Shown: positions 6,231 through 14,702, numbered from the stretch's first letter. The stretch: DNA of 14,866 bases from Planctomycetaceae bacterium (GCA_003503535.1 DOCI01000127.1:1-14866); one strand, 5' to 3'. The notes: generated by a model not told the origin, from the sequence alone. Numbers and translations: made by a program.

Positions 6231-6369
6231 CAAGCATTCTGCCTGACCGTGAGCAGTGGCATCGATCGACTCAAGTCGATTTGTTTGCTACTAAAGATCA
6301 ACGCAAACGAAATTGGAAGACATAAAATAAATTTCGCCAGCGTGCGAAGCTGAATCAAGTGAATGTTTT

Positions 6370-6400
6370 GACCCTGCCGTCGTTTACGGCAGGGTCTTTT
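6370..6400 (+). terminator. Strong rho-independent terminator after the Cys-rich peptide
   Basis: An 11-bp perfect stem, GACCCTGCCGT (6370-6380) with ACGGCAGGGTC (6386-6396), has a 5-nt loop CGTTT and is followed by TTTT and CG. The T-run is only on the plus strand (the minus side reads AAAAC before the stem), so it ends plus-strand transcription, that is the peptide gene. Located 140 nt after that stop and 40 nt from the converging hsdR end. Confidence 0.88.
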
Positions 6401-6439
6401 CGTTGTTACGGTACCTGAGAAGTTTGCCGTTTAGGGAAT

Positions 6440-9400
6440 TCAGCCTTGGTGCTTCTTGAAGTTCTCTGCCTGGTCGAAGATCTCTTTATACACTTCGTCG
6501 CGATCGATTGGTGGGTAACCGTTGTCAGCCAGCAAAATAATCAAGTCGACTTTCAGCTCGGCTTTGATGTCGTTACGTTGACTCCAGTCCGTATACCTGG
6601 CTTTGTCATCGACGATCACCTTTACCTTCTTCGCAAGAACAAGCAATTTGTCTTCCGGATACTCGAAGTCGTATTTGATCGTCAGAGCCTTCAGGATGTC
6701 GTAGAAAGCCTTCTCTTCAAAGTCGATTCCCAGTTCCTCAAACGACTCTCGTTCTTTCCTCATGGAATGATACAAGTCGATAATCTCGTCAGTGAAGTCT
6801 TCCAGTACCGTGCTTTGCAATACGTCCTGCTCGCTGCGGTCGTTGTACTTGTCAACGAGTGCTGCAAACTGTTTGGAGAAATCAACACCTTTTAGCTTGT
6901 TGACTTTCTTGAACGATTCAATAGCCTTCAGCAGCAGCTGTTGAAGCAGCTTGATTTTCGTGTTGGGCAGTTTGATCTTTTCGATTTTTGCCAGGTAGTC
7001 CGGATCGAAGATGTCGACCTGACTGGTATCTCCCTGTCCCATCTTGAAGATCTCTTCAACGCCGTCACTTGCCAATGCGTCTGTAATCATCTGCTGAACT
7101 TTGGCGTTCATCTGAGCGACATCAGGTGCGGTTCCTTTTGTCAGTTTGAACACGATGGAACGTATCGCCAGAAAGAAATGGACGTGATCCCGGTCGTCCT
7201 GAGTCAGTTGCTCGCTGCCAACACAAATGTCGTAAGCCGCCTTCATTCGTTTGGCCAGAAACATAAACCGCTGTTCAAGAGCTTCCGTCACCTGCACAAA
7301 TTCCGCCCCCTGATTCAGGCAGTGAAGCTGTTCAAGTGGTTGTCCTGAAAAATAGGGAGTTGTGTCGAACTGATGAAACACGGCTTTCAACAGGTCCAAG
7401 TGATCCTGAACGACTAATACGGAAGCAGCGACGTCTTCGAAGTTGTCCTGGTTTCCCTTGCTGTATTGAGCCAGAGCCTGATTCATCTGACGTTTGATGC
7501 CGATATAGTCAACGACCAGGCCTTTTTTCTTCTGCTGATACGTACGATTGACGCGTGAGATCGTCTGGATCAGGTTGTGCTTCTGGACGGGCTTGTCGAT
7601 GTACATCGTATCCAAAGACGGCACGTCAAAGCCCGTCAGCCACATATCCACCACAATGGCGATCTTGAAGTTTGATTTGTTCTTCTTGAACTGTCGATCC
7701 AGTTCTTTGCGATAGTCTTTTGTGCCCAGTGCATCGTAAAGTGCTTTTTCGTCGTCCTGGCCGCGAGTCATCACCATCTTGATGCGTTCCATCGGCTTGA
7801 TTTCTTTTTGCTCCTGCGGCGTCAGTTGAGAGCCGTCGGCACAAACTTTGACCTGAGCCCAATCCGGTCGTAATGCGATCACTTCCTTGTAAAAGGCGTA
7901 CGCAATCTGTCGATTACTGCTGACAAACATGGCTTTGGCAGCAACAGTGGCTCCTTCATACACACGAGCTTCGTAGTGCTTTACAAAGTCCGCGGCCAGC
8001 GATTTCAGGCGATCAGGGTCACCTAAAATGGCATTCATCTGAAGGTTGGCTTTCTTGCTGGTTTCAATTGCGTAAGTGCTGGCTCCGGCGTCGACGCATT
8101 GTTCGTAGTACTGTTCAATTTCAGCCAGCTTACTGTTGTCCAACAGCACTTTGGCAGCTCGACCTTCATAAACAATCGGCACTGTGATCTCGTCTGCGAC
8201 AGACTCCGTCATCGTGTACGAATCGACGACCGGTCCGAAGACATCCAGAGTTGCGTCGATGGGGGTCCCTGTGAAGCCAACGTACGTCGCATTGGGCAAA
8301 GAATCATGCAGATATTTGGCAAAGCCGTAGGTTCGTTCGACTCCTTCTTCGGTAACCTTGATTTTCTGATCGAGATTCAACTGACTGCGGTGAGCTTCAT
8401 CAGAAATACAAATCACATTGCTGCGATCAGTCAGTAGCTCTAAGTCTTCCGTGAATTTATGGATCGTGGTGAGGCACACTCCGCCGCTGCTGCGTCCTTC
8501 CAGTTCTTTTCTAAGACCGGCTCTGCTTTCCACACTGATGATTGATTCATCGCCAACATACTTCTTTGCGTTAGTGAACTGAGCGGACAGCTGATCATCT
8601 AAGTCCGTGCGATCGGTGATCACGACAATCGTCGGGCTGGACAACGCCACGCTTTTCATCAGCAATCGGGTCAGGAAAAGCATCGTGAAACTTTTACCGC
8701 AACCTGTGGTTCCAAAATACGTACCCCCCTTACCGTCGCCTCGTTCACCGTTCTCTTCTGTCCTCATGTGCTGCATGATATTTTGTTGCAGCATTCTGGC
8801 AGCGTAATATTGCGGGTAGCGACAAAGCACTTTTTGTTCGCTGCGTGATGTGTCGGGCAGATAGATGAAGTTGCGGATCACGTCCAGCAGACGGACTTTG
8901 TCGAACAGTCCATGCATCATTGTGAACAGCGAATCAATGCCATCTTTTTCGACGACTTCGTCACCTTCGATCTTTCGCCAGGCGTAATAGTATTCATAGT
9001 CTGCAAAGAACGAACCAGCTTTGTTGTTGACTCCGTCGCTGATGACGCAAAACGCGTTGTATTTGAAGAGTTCGGGGATATCTCGGCGGTAGCGGACTGT
9101 GAGCTGCACGAATGCATTGTGAATGGTGGCGTCTTCACAGATGGCACTCTTGAATTCAAACACCACCAGTGGCAAACCGTTGATGTAAAGTATGCCGTCG
9201 GGAATACGTTTGTGCGTGCCAATGATTTCTAGCTGATTGACCAGCTTGAAGATGTTGTGCTGACCGCATTCTGGTTGGTGTGATTCGCCGCAATCCAGCA
9301 ACTGCACATACAAGTCCTTTTGGCTGCGGTCTTCACGCTTCAACAGAAAACCATCCGCGATCCGTTTCATGATCGCCTTGTTGCTTTCATACAAATCGGC

Positions 9401-9616
9401 GGCGGAATAGGCTTCCAGTTCATGAATGACAGTTTCGATTTCGCCTGTCGTGATGCTATCGGCTGCATAGCGATTGGCCAGATACGTTCGCAGATCGTCT
9501 TTGATCAGCACTTCGTCCGGCTGCCGAGCAATGGTGGCTCCCAGCACGTGCGGATAACCGACTTCGTCCAGCAGTTCGATGATGGCGGATTCAAGTTGAG
9601 CTTCCGTGAACTTCAT
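6440..9616 (-). CDS. hsdR: Type I restriction enzyme, R subunit (endonuclease/translocase)
   Basis: 1058 residues, normal for HsdR. This is the motor and nuclease subunit of the HsdR2M2S complex: it pulls DNA using ATP and cuts far from unmethylated sites. Domains: N-terminal PD-(D/E)xK nuclease with Asp140 (RIPDG) and Glu154-x-Lys156 (VVFEFKS). Then a superfamily-2 helicase: Walker A GTTGCGKS at 302-309, motif Ia VVITDRTDLDDQL, Walker B DEAH at 406-409, GFTGTP at 447-452, LTGFDVPS at 660-667, and motif VI QTISRVNR at 684-691. A C-terminal helical region ends in the stretch around DNGYPPIDRDEVYKEIFDQA, which contacts the methylase core in this family. Every catalytic motif is intact. ATG 9616 overlaps the hsdS stop by four bases (ATGA), indicating translational coupling as last gene of the operon. 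Confidence 0.97.
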   Translation of the reverse strand: MKFTEAQLESAIIELLDEVGYPHVLGATIARQPDEVLIKDDLRTYLANRYAADSITTGEIETVIHELEAYSAADLYESNKAIMKRIADGFLLKREDRSQKDLYVQLLDCGESHQPECGQHNIFKLVNQLEIIGTHKRIPDGILYINGLPLVVFEFKSAICEDATIHNAFVQLTVRYRRDIPELFKYNAFCVISDGVNNKAGSFFADYEYYYAWRKIEGDEVVEKDGIDSLFTMMHGLFDKVRLLDVIRNFIYLPDTSRSEQKVLCRYPQYYAARMLQQNIMQHMRTEENGERGDGKGGTYFGTTGCGKSFTMLFLTRLLMKSVALSSPTIVVITDRTDLDDQLSAQFTNAKKYVGDESIISVESRAGLRKELEGRSSGGVCLTTIHKFTEDLELLTDRSNVICISDEAHRSQLNLDQKIKVTEEGVERTYGFAKYLHDSLPNATYVGFTGTPIDATLDVFGPVVDSYTMTESVADEITVPIVYEGRAAKVLLDNSKLAEIEQYYEQCVDAGASTYAIETSKKANLQMNAILGDPDRLKSLAADFVKHYEARVYEGATVAAKAMFVSSNRQIAYAFYKEVIALRPDWAQVKVCADGSQLTPQEQKEIKPMERIKMVMTRGQDDEKALYDALGTKDYRKELDRQFKKNKSNFKIAIVVDMWLTGFDVPSLDTMYIDKPVQKHNLIQTISRVNRTYQQKKKGLVVDYIGIKRQMNQALAQYSKGNQDNFEDVAASVLVVQDHLDLLKAVFHQFDTTPYFSGQPLEQLHCLNQGAEFVQVTEALEQRFMFLAKRMKAAYDICVGSEQLTQDDRDHVHFFLAIRSIVFKLTKGTAPDVAQMNAKVQQMITDALASDGVEEIFKMGQGDTSQVDIFDPDYLAKIEKIKLPNTKIKLLQQLLLKAIESFKKVNKLKGVDFSKQFAALVDKYNDRSEQDVLQSTVLEDFTDEIIDLYHSMRKERESFEELGIDFEEKAFYDILKALTIKYDFEYPEDKLLVLAKKVKVIVDDKARYTDWSQRNDIKAELKVDLIILLADNGYPPIDRDEVYKEIFDQAENFKKHQG

Positions 9617-11109
9617 GAAAGAGCTGCCTCTGCAAGTTTTTCAGCATCAGGGATTCGCAGTTCGCCTGAGATGAGTTTGGGGAGGAGTGTATCGCGGAGT
9701 TTGGTGAGGGTATGGGACTGCTGATCGTTTTGACTGATTCTTGATTCAAAGTTCTGCAATTCCGCATCCAGCGTGCTTTCGATTTCTCCGCCGGAAAATG
9801 GAAATGGGAATGACTCGATTTTGGTCGGTGACGTGTGTTTGACGGTGGAGCCAGTCATGCTTCCCAATATCTCGTTGCGGTAATCGTCTGTCCGAAAGAG
9901 TTGATTCAAATAGAATTTACCGAGATAGTAATTCTTTACAATGACACGGCCAATTCGTTGATTGTGGAGGTACCGCACGTATTCACTGTGTGGAACAAGT
10001 GCGGGGTAACCGAGCGTATCGCCCGACTTGCTGAGGTCTGTCATTGTGAGGATCAGATCACCAGCATTCAAAATGTAGCCGACATCCACTGGGCCGTTGT
10101 AGTACTTCAACTTGTTCGATTTGAAGCCACCCCCGATGTGAAAATTACCGGGCGTGACCAAAACATCCTTAGTTTCAGTGTCACAGAAGAATTCGCCTTT
10201 GAAGGCGTATCCGTGCGTTATGTCGATGAAATTCGCGACCTTCTTTACCTCCCAGCCTTCCGGAATCCATCCCAGTTCTCCGGTTTCAATAAACGCATCG
10301 GGAAATAGCTTGGCGGTTTCTCGGTTGGCGGTGCCGTTTTCGATGGCGGTGCGGCGGAGTTCGGCTCGGGCGGTGAGTTCTTCGGGGATGGGATTGCCCG
10401 CGACAAGGGCATTGTCGATCACCGGATCAAAATCCACAAACCAACTCTTGAACAACGCCTGAGCCATCCCTTCCAACGTCGCATTCATCCGCCGATTTAA
10501 CTCAATGCGGTCATCCAATGAGCCAAGGATGTGAGCTATTGCTCGCTGTTCCGACACGGGAGGATGGCAGATGTGAAATGCCTTCACCTCAGGGAAATAG
10601 ATCGTCTGATGCGTTGTTCCGCTTGCGAAGCGTAGAAAACTTCGGTTCTCGGATAGCAGGACGTATTTCAAGAATTGAAAACACAATGCATCGCTACAAA
10701 CCCAGTTCACGAAATCTTGGCTGGTTGCCATCTCTCGTCCCATTACGATGACATATCCAACAGAGGCTGTCCGAGAAAGGCACACAGTATTTGCTGGCAA
10801 CAATCTTGCCGAGGAGTTTTCAATTCCCAACCAGGAACAGTGCTGGATGGTGTCGTGAATTGTTCGACCGTGATTTGCTGTTGCATCTCGGATGCCAATC
10901 CAGCAGACATCTTCATTCCAGTATTCCGGGACCTTTCTACTGGGGGTATGACCAGTTTCCAGTCGGGCTAAATCGGTTAGTTTCGTCCATTGCCAACCAT
11001 CCGGAGGGGAAGCGGACGGCATTCCGACTGCCAATGAATAGTCGCCAGCAATAAACCCAGTTGAAGCTCCACGTCCACCTGTCTGCGTGTTGCGTCTATC
11101 ACTTTCCAT
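9613..11109 (-). CDS. hsdS: Type I restriction-modification specificity subunit
   Basis: 498 residues. Two target-recognition domains, each expected to read one half of a bipartite DNA site. TRD1 is at about 38-185 (GWQWTKLTDLARLETGHTPS, then WIGIRDA) and TRD2 at about 284-430 (GWEVKKVANFIDITHGYAFK). Each is followed by a conserved helical spacer: SEQRAIAHILGSLDDRIELN from 186, and NFESRISQNDQQSHTLTKLR running into DTLLPKLISGELRI near the C-terminus. The target sequence cannot be read from the protein. ATG 11109 overlaps the end of hsdM by 11 nt and has GGAGG nine bases upstream inside hsdM (11119-11123), supporting this start; Met30 would be an alternative that still keeps TRD1 whole. No recombinase, second specificity gene or long inverted repeat is seen, so no sign of phase variation. 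Confidence 0.95.
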   Translation of the reverse strand: MESDRRNTQTGGRGASTGFIAGDYSLAVGMPSASPPDGWQWTKLTDLARLETGHTPSRKVPEYWNEDVCWIGIRDATANHGRTIHDTIQHCSWLGIENSSARLLPANTVCLSRTASVGYVIVMGREMATSQDFVNWVCSDALCFQFLKYVLLSENRSFLRFASGTTHQTIYFPEVKAFHICHPPVSEQRAIAHILGSLDDRIELNRRMNATLEGMAQALFKSWFVDFDPVIDNALVAGNPIPEELTARAELRRTAIENGTANRETAKLFPDAFIETGELGWIPEGWEVKKVANFIDITHGYAFKGEFFCDTETKDVLVTPGNFHIGGGFKSNKLKYYNGPVDVGYILNAGDLILTMTDLSKSGDTLGYPALVPHSEYVRYLHNQRIGRVIVKNYYLGKFYLNQLFRTDDYRNEILGSMTGSTVKHTSPTKIESFPFPFSGGEIESTLDAELQNFESRISQNDQQSHTLTKLRDTLLPKLISGELRIPDAEKLAEAALS

Positions 11110-12697
11110 AACCCAAGACCTCCAGATTCTTGCGAATCACCTTGTCCAGCTTTGCCGACTCGTCCATCTGCTGGTAAAGCGTCTGAGTCATCTCGACCAT
11201 CTTGGTTTCAAATGGAATGCCGTCGTCTTCCAACGCTGCCGCACCGACGTAGCGACCGGGCGTCAACACAAAGTCGTGCTTGCGGATGTCTTCCAGAGTC
11301 GCGGATTTGCAGTAACCGGGCTGATCGCTGTAGACAGGGTCACTCGCTTCCACATCAGGTTTGTAATTGTCGCTTCGCCAATTGTGATACGTGTCAGCAA
11401 TGCGAGCGATATCTTTTTCGCTGAGTTCCTTCTGAGTGCGGCTGATCATCGAACCAATCTGCCGAGCGTCAATGAACAGCGTTTCTCCTTCGCGGTTGCG
11501 ATAGCCTCGCTGCTTGTTTGCCTGCTTGGATTTGCTCAGGAACCACAAACAGACGGGAATCTGAGTTGTGTAAAACAACTGGCCCGGCAACGCGATCATG
11601 CAGTCGACCAGATCATTCTCCACCAGCTTTTGACGGATGGCTCCTTCGCCCGTGGTATTTGTGGACATCGAACCATTGGCCAGAACAAACCCTGCCACAC
11701 CGTTGGCGGACAACTTGGACACCATGTGCATAATCCAAGCGTAGTTGGCATTGCCCGTCGGCGGTGTTTCGTATCCATCCCAGCGAGAATCACTGGTCAG
11801 TTCATCGGCTGCTCGCCAGTCTTTCTGGTTGAAAGGCGGATTGGCCATGATGTAATCAGCCTTCAGATCCTGATGCTGATCTTTGAAAAACGTGTCCGCT
11901 GGCACTTCCCCCAGATTGGCTGAGAGACCTCGCACGGCCAGATTCATCTTGGCCAGCTTGTAGGTGGTGGCCGTGAATTCCTGACCGTAAACAGAAATGT
12001 CTTTGGTATTGCCGTGATGAGATTGCACGAACTTCAACGACTGCACGAACATTCCGCCCGAACCGCAGCACGGATCGTAGATTTTACCTTTGTACGGTTC
12101 GATCATTTCCGCGATCAGATTCACGATGCATTTGGGGGTGTAGAATTCGCCGCCCAGCTTCCCTTCGGAAGCCGCAAACTTGCCCAGAAAATATTCGTAC
12201 ACTCGACCAACAACGTCTTCTTCTTTATCGGCCACCGTATCGATGTTGTTGATGGCATCAATCAATGCTGACAGCTTGCTGCCGTCCAGACCCAGACGAG
12301 AAAAGTAATTGTCCGGCAACGCCCCTTTCAACGACGCGTTGCTTTTTTCGACCTGAGTCAAAGCCGAATCGATCTTGATGGCAATATCGTCCTGCTTCGC
12401 ATGCTGCTGGATGTAGCTCCAACGAGATGTTTCCGGCAGGTAGAACACGTTCTGCATCGTGTAGAACTCCACCATGTCGGTGTAGTCCTGCTTACCCTCA
12501 GCGATCAGAGCGGCTTTGCGTTCTTCGAATTTATCGGACACAAACTTCAGAAAGATCAGACTCAGCACGACGTGCTTGTATTCCGACGATTCGACACTGC
12601 CGCGGAGGCGATTAGCCGAATCCCATAGCGATTCTTCGAAGCTGACGTTTTTCTTGGGAGCAGCCTTCTTTTTGGGAGCGGCTTTCTTCTTGGCCAT
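11099..12697 (-). CDS. hsdM: Type I restriction-modification methyltransferase (adenine-N6)
   Basis: 532 residues from ATG 12697; a TTG at 12712 would add five residues, but neither start has a good Shine-Dalgarno. With HsdS it methylates adenine in the target, protecting host DNA. An N-terminal helical domain (about 17-160; SLWDSANRLRGSVESSEYKH) precedes the methylase fold. This carries EFYTPKCIV near 184, SAM-binding motif I DPCCGSGGMF at 208-217, and catalytic NPPF at 286-289 (gamma-class N6 adenine). Before this comes a tail of two KKKAAP-type repeats (residues 3-16), rich in Lys, Ala and Pro, not part of the usual HsdM core and resembling eukaryotic histone H1 tails. First gene of the minus-strand operon hsdM-hsdS-hsdR. 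The promoter should lie in 12698-12900. Confidence 0.97.
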   Translation of the reverse strand: MAKKKAAPKKKAAPKKNVSFEESLWDSANRLRGSVESSEYKHVVLSLIFLKFVSDKFEERKAALIAEGKQDYTDMVEFYTMQNVFYLPETSRWSYIQQHAKQDDIAIKIDSALTQVEKSNASLKGALPDNYFSRLGLDGSKLSALIDAINNIDTVADKEEDVVGRVYEYFLGKFAASEGKLGGEFYTPKCIVNLIAEMIEPYKGKIYDPCCGSGGMFVQSLKFVQSHHGNTKDISVYGQEFTATTYKLAKMNLAVRGLSANLGEVPADTFFKDQHQDLKADYIMANPPFNQKDWRAADELTSDSRWDGYETPPTGNANYAWIMHMVSKLSANGVAGFVLANGSMSTNTTGEGAIRQKLVENDLVDCMIALPGQLFYTTQIPVCLWFLSKSKQANKQRGYRNREGETLFIDARQIGSMISRTQKELSEKDIARIADTYHNWRSDNYKPDVEASDPVYSDQPGYCKSATLEDIRKHDFVLTPGRYVGAAALEDDGIPFETKMVEMTQTLYQQMDESAKLDKVIRKNLEVLGYGK

Positions 12698-13399
12698 TTG
12701 CTGAGATATCAATTCTATGGACGTGGTTTAGATGGACAAAGGTGGACAGTCTAGCCATAAAATCCACGAAAATCCATCCCCTCGCAGGGCTTTCCGGGCC
12801 GTGGTAAACCACATTCCGCTGATGCTCGACAGACAGGGCTCAGCAGAAGTCTATTTGGGGCACCCCGATGCGAACCATTCAATGTTCACAAGCCACGTCG
12901 TCCAGTGAAAAACGTTTTTCGGTTTGCCACGCCTATGCCGACCATTACGCTTGCTCCCACGGGGAAGGGTCAGACAAAGAAATTCATAAAGAACCTTCGC
13001 CGTCGAGAAGGCAGGATTCGAAACTAACAAAAGAGTCAACTTCCACTTCGCAATCGCAAGAAGATGACTCAGTCAAAATAATCGTGAATATCTGAAGTGC
13101 AGTTTGACCATGGCCAGCTGACTTAACGCTAAACAATCAGCAAAAACGCGTCATCATAGATTGATGGACGTCTATTAATCTTCAGGAAGCTTGTCTGGAC
13201 GGTTTTCTTAGCAGCTTTTAAGAATTCGATGAATCTGCTTGCTTTATTAGATGCTCCGTTGTGGTCTGCTGCCCCTCGCCACACTGGCCCCTTCATATCG
13301 CAAAATATGACGTCGATTGCTCAACATCCGCAGCCATCCGATCAATCGATTCTCTCTGATCCGATTTCTGATTCACCTCTTTTCAAACAGAAAGGTTAC
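12698..13399. other. Divergent intergenic region between hsdM and the accessory cassette
   Basis: About 700 bp with no confident gene. It should hold the leftward promoter of the hsd operon and the rightward promoter of the cassette at 13400, but I cannot assign either. Open frames at 12851-13039 (-) and 12868-13095 (+) cover each other, lack ribosome-binding sites and match nothing I know. The frame of the 13400 gene stays open upstream to an ATG at 13229; that extension is Ser/Pro/Gln-rich and looks noncoding. No tRNA, integrase site or terminal repeat could be recognised, although this is where a cassette boundary would be expected. Confidence 0.5.
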
Positions 13400-13708
13400 A
13401 TGACCGCCTTCAACAACTCGTCAAACTCCTCTCCTCCCGACTGTCTACACTTTTCTCTCGGTCAGATCGTCATTACTCCCAACGCTCTCTCCCAGTTGCC
13501 TCCCTCTGAAGTTCTTCGGGCCCTCAAACGACACCTCACCGGCGACTGGGGTGATTGCTGTCTGGAAGACCGACAGGCCAATGACAAGGCACTGGAGTCG
13601 GGCGGCCGAATCTTCTCGGTTTATCACACCACTGATCAGCTCAAGTTCTGGATTATCACGGAAGCGGATTATTCGCTCACCACAGTGTTGATGCCAGAGG
13701 ATTACTAA
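13400..13708 (+). CDS. 'Plasmid-related' small protein family of accessory cassettes
   Basis: 102 residues from ATG 13400, which has AAAGG four bases upstream; the upstream in-frame ATG 13229 would add a 57-residue low-complexity extension and is not chosen. After a short Ser/Asn/Pro-rich start it has the pattern FSLGQIVITPNALSQL, then RHLTGDWGD, ending IFSVYHTTDQLKFWIITEAD and TTVLMPEDY. I recognise this arrangement (G-Q-I-V-x-T-P-x-A, TGDWGD, W-I-I-T-E, LMP-E-D/E-Y) from a family of about 100 residues, often annotated as plasmid-related or hypothetical protein on plasmids and integrated elements. Its function is not established. A terminator follows at 13754. First gene of the plus-strand cassette; its presence suggests mobile or accessory DNA. 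Confidence 0.82.
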   Translation: MTAFNNSSNSSPPDCLHFSLGQIVITPNALSQLPPSEVLRALKRHLTGDWGDCCLEDRQANDKALESGGRIFSVYHTTDQLKFWIITEADYSLTTVLMPEDY

Positions 13709-13753
13709 GCTTTTAAAAAACGCATCGTTCCAGACCATCCTGTCCATTTCATG

Positions 13754-13778
13754 ACTCCCGCCTGACGGGAGTTTTTTT
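13754..13778 (+). terminator. Rho-independent terminator after the plasmid-related gene
   Basis: ACTCCCG (13754-13760) pairs with CGGGAGT (13766-13772) around the loop CCTGA and runs directly into seven T. It lies 46 nt after the stop and 28 nt before the next start, so the next gene is probably transcribed separately or by read-through. Confidence 0.87.
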
Positions 13779-13805
13779 ACGCACTTTCCCAACCAAGGAA
13801 CTCAA

Positions 13806-14120
13806 ATGATTACTCAACAGACTTCTCACGATCACTGCTCCGACTTCTCCTGTCCGCTGCAACAACGCGATCTCGACCGGGCCGTCGCTCGGGCAACCGG
13901 GGAATCGGTCGGCACCATCCACTCACGGGGATTCGTGCCCCTCTATCCCGATGTGATTGATGACGACATTCCGATCCTCGACTGGGATGAACTCGATCAC
14001 CAGCACGGAGTTGGCGTTCATCGTTTGCGACATCCACTTCCCGAGGATTGCTGGATGTCGCCGGAGTCTCTCCGAACTCAAACCCCACAAGGAGATTCAT
14101 GTCCGCTCGGCACAAGCTGA
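13806..14120 (+). CDS. Small acidic hypothetical protein of the accessory cassette
   Basis: 104 residues, with AAGGAA seven bases before ATG 13806. No signal peptide or membrane segment. The N-terminal half contains DLDRAVARATGESVGTIHSR followed by an acidic, Pro-rich stretch (YPDVIDDDIPILDWDELDHQ). I associate the 'VARATGES...I...RGF' helix followed by an acidic 'DWDELD' element with small hypothetical proteins near similar cassettes in Planctomycetes, from memory only. The helix could be half of a helix-turn-helix, but no second helix is clear. The 3' end overlaps the next gene by 22 bp, so the two are co-translated. Function unknown. Confidence 0.72.
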   Translation: MITQQTSHDHCSDFSCPLQQRDLDRAVARATGESVGTIHSRGFVPLYPDVIDDDIPILDWDELDHQHGVGVHRLRHPLPEDCWMSPESLRTQTPQGDSCPLGTS

Positions 14121-14287
14121 ATGCCGCCTATCTGCATGGGTCGCTGATCATCGCCGGCATCGTTGGAGGGATTTCCCAGTCCTATCTCGTTTTCGGGTTC
14201 ACCTTTGCGGTACTGCTGATCGGCAACATCCAGTGCGGCGACATTCGCCTGAATCGTCACCAAACTCGTCGACCTCGACGAAAATGA
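14099..14287 (+). CDS. Small two-helix membrane protein
   Basis: 62 residues from ATG 14099, preceded by CACAAGGAG five bases upstream, the same ribosome-site sequence as the next gene. Two hydrophobic segments, about 12-25 (LHGSLIIAGIVGGI) and 28-42 (YLVFGFTFAVLLIGN), are separated by a short SQS turn. Basic ends (MSARHK and a C-terminal RRPRRK) place both termini in the cytoplasm by the positive-inside rule. No family recognised. It overlaps the acidic protein gene by 22 bp and is 42 bp before the ubiquitin-like gene. It may be a small hydrophobic anchor or a toxin-like peptide, but nothing in the sequence decides this. Confidence 0.7.
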   Translation: MSARHKLNAAYLHGSLIIAGIVGGISQSYLVFGFTFAVLLIGNIQCGDIRLNRHQTRRPRRK

Positions 14288-14329
14288 CAGACCCTTTACA
14301 CCTCATTGCTTTCACACAAGGAGCTCACT

Positions 14330-14641
14330 TTGAAGATTCTCTATATCAACAACGACGGCGGCGGTTTCGCCGATTACGTTTCCATCGAATCCGAAACCAC
14401 CATCTCCCAGTTCGTCGACCAACGCCTCAAGCACGGCATCGCTGCCGACTACCTGATCCGAGTCAATCGCCAACCGGTCAGCCGCGACTACCTCCTCCAG
14501 GAAGGTGATCGCGTCTCTCTCACCCCCACCAAAATCGAAGGGGCACTCGAAGAGTGCTTGGGGCAGTCGCATGGGGGACGGGGGCGGAATCGGTTTGGGT
14601 TGCTCCTGCAAAGCGATGATGGTTTGCAGGGGAGGGGGTGA
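14330..14641 (+). CDS. MoaD/ThiS-type ubiquitin-like (beta-grasp) protein with C-terminal extension
   Basis: 103 residues from TTG 14330, chosen because AAGGAG (14318-14323) sits six bases upstream; ATG 14306 would add eight residues but would put the ribosome site inside the gene. Residues 1-71 follow the beta-grasp pattern: first strand KILYINNDG, second strand DYVSIES, helix TTISQFVDQRL, third strand ADYLIRVNRQPV, then SRDYLLQEGDRVSLTPTKIEGA. The 'L-x-E/D-G-D-x-V-x-x-x-P' ending is the hallmark of sulfur-carrier and ubiquitin-like MoaD/ThiS proteins. Carriers usually end in an exposed Gly-Gly soon after this point. Here 32 more residues follow, ending GLQGRG, with an internal HGGRGR. No moa or thi genes are visible. 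A role in prokaryotic ubiquitin-like conjugation, with an E1-like ThiF enzyme or JAB protease outside the window, is inferred. Confidence 0.8.
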   Translation: MKILYINNDGGGFADYVSIESETTISQFVDQRLKHGIAADYLIRVNRQPVSRDYLLQEGDRVSLTPTKIEGALEECLGQSHGGRGRNRFGLLLQSDDGLQGRG

Positions 14642-14660
14642 GTCCTCTCTTTTTTTGTTG

Positions 14661-14702
14661 GCCGGGCGATCAGGTTTTTTGAAACTGGCCGCCCGGCTTT
14701 TT
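14661..14702 (+). terminator. Rho-independent terminator after the ubiquitin-like gene
   Basis: GCCGGGCG (14661-14668) pairs with CGCCCGGC (14690-14697). The interior can pair further (CAGGTTT with AAACTG, one bulge), and five T precede a C at the end. A weaker hairpin, GAGGGG/CCTCTC followed by seven T (about 14632-14656), overlaps the stop codon and may be a first terminator. Confidence 0.8.

Noticed and set aside
6058..6245. Open Ala/Val/Glu-rich frame overlapping the Ser-Cys-Arg peptide
   Set aside because: There is no start codon before the repeats and the repeat variation changes the amino acids, so it is a by-product of the GC-rich 9-bp repeats.
6249..6353. 34-residue GTG-start frame between the peptide and its terminator
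   Set aside because: No Shine-Dalgarno and no recognisable features; treated as 3' untranslated region.
11087..11923. 278-codon plus-strand frame
   Set aside because: Entirely antisense to hsdM with no ribosome site; a shadow of a strongly coding strand.
12851..13095. Overlapping small frames on both strands in the hsdM/cassette gap
   Set aside because: They cover each other, neither has a ribosome site and neither resembles a known family.
13229..13399. Upstream ATG extension of the plasmid-related gene
   Set aside because: The added 57 residues are Ser/Pro/Gln-rich and low in structure, and the internal ATG 13400 has a ribosome site and gives the usual family length.
14555..14640. G-rich stretch as a possible G-quadruplex
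   Set aside because: Runs of three or more G are separated by loops of up to 12 bases, so a stable structure is doubtful. It is also inside coding sequence.
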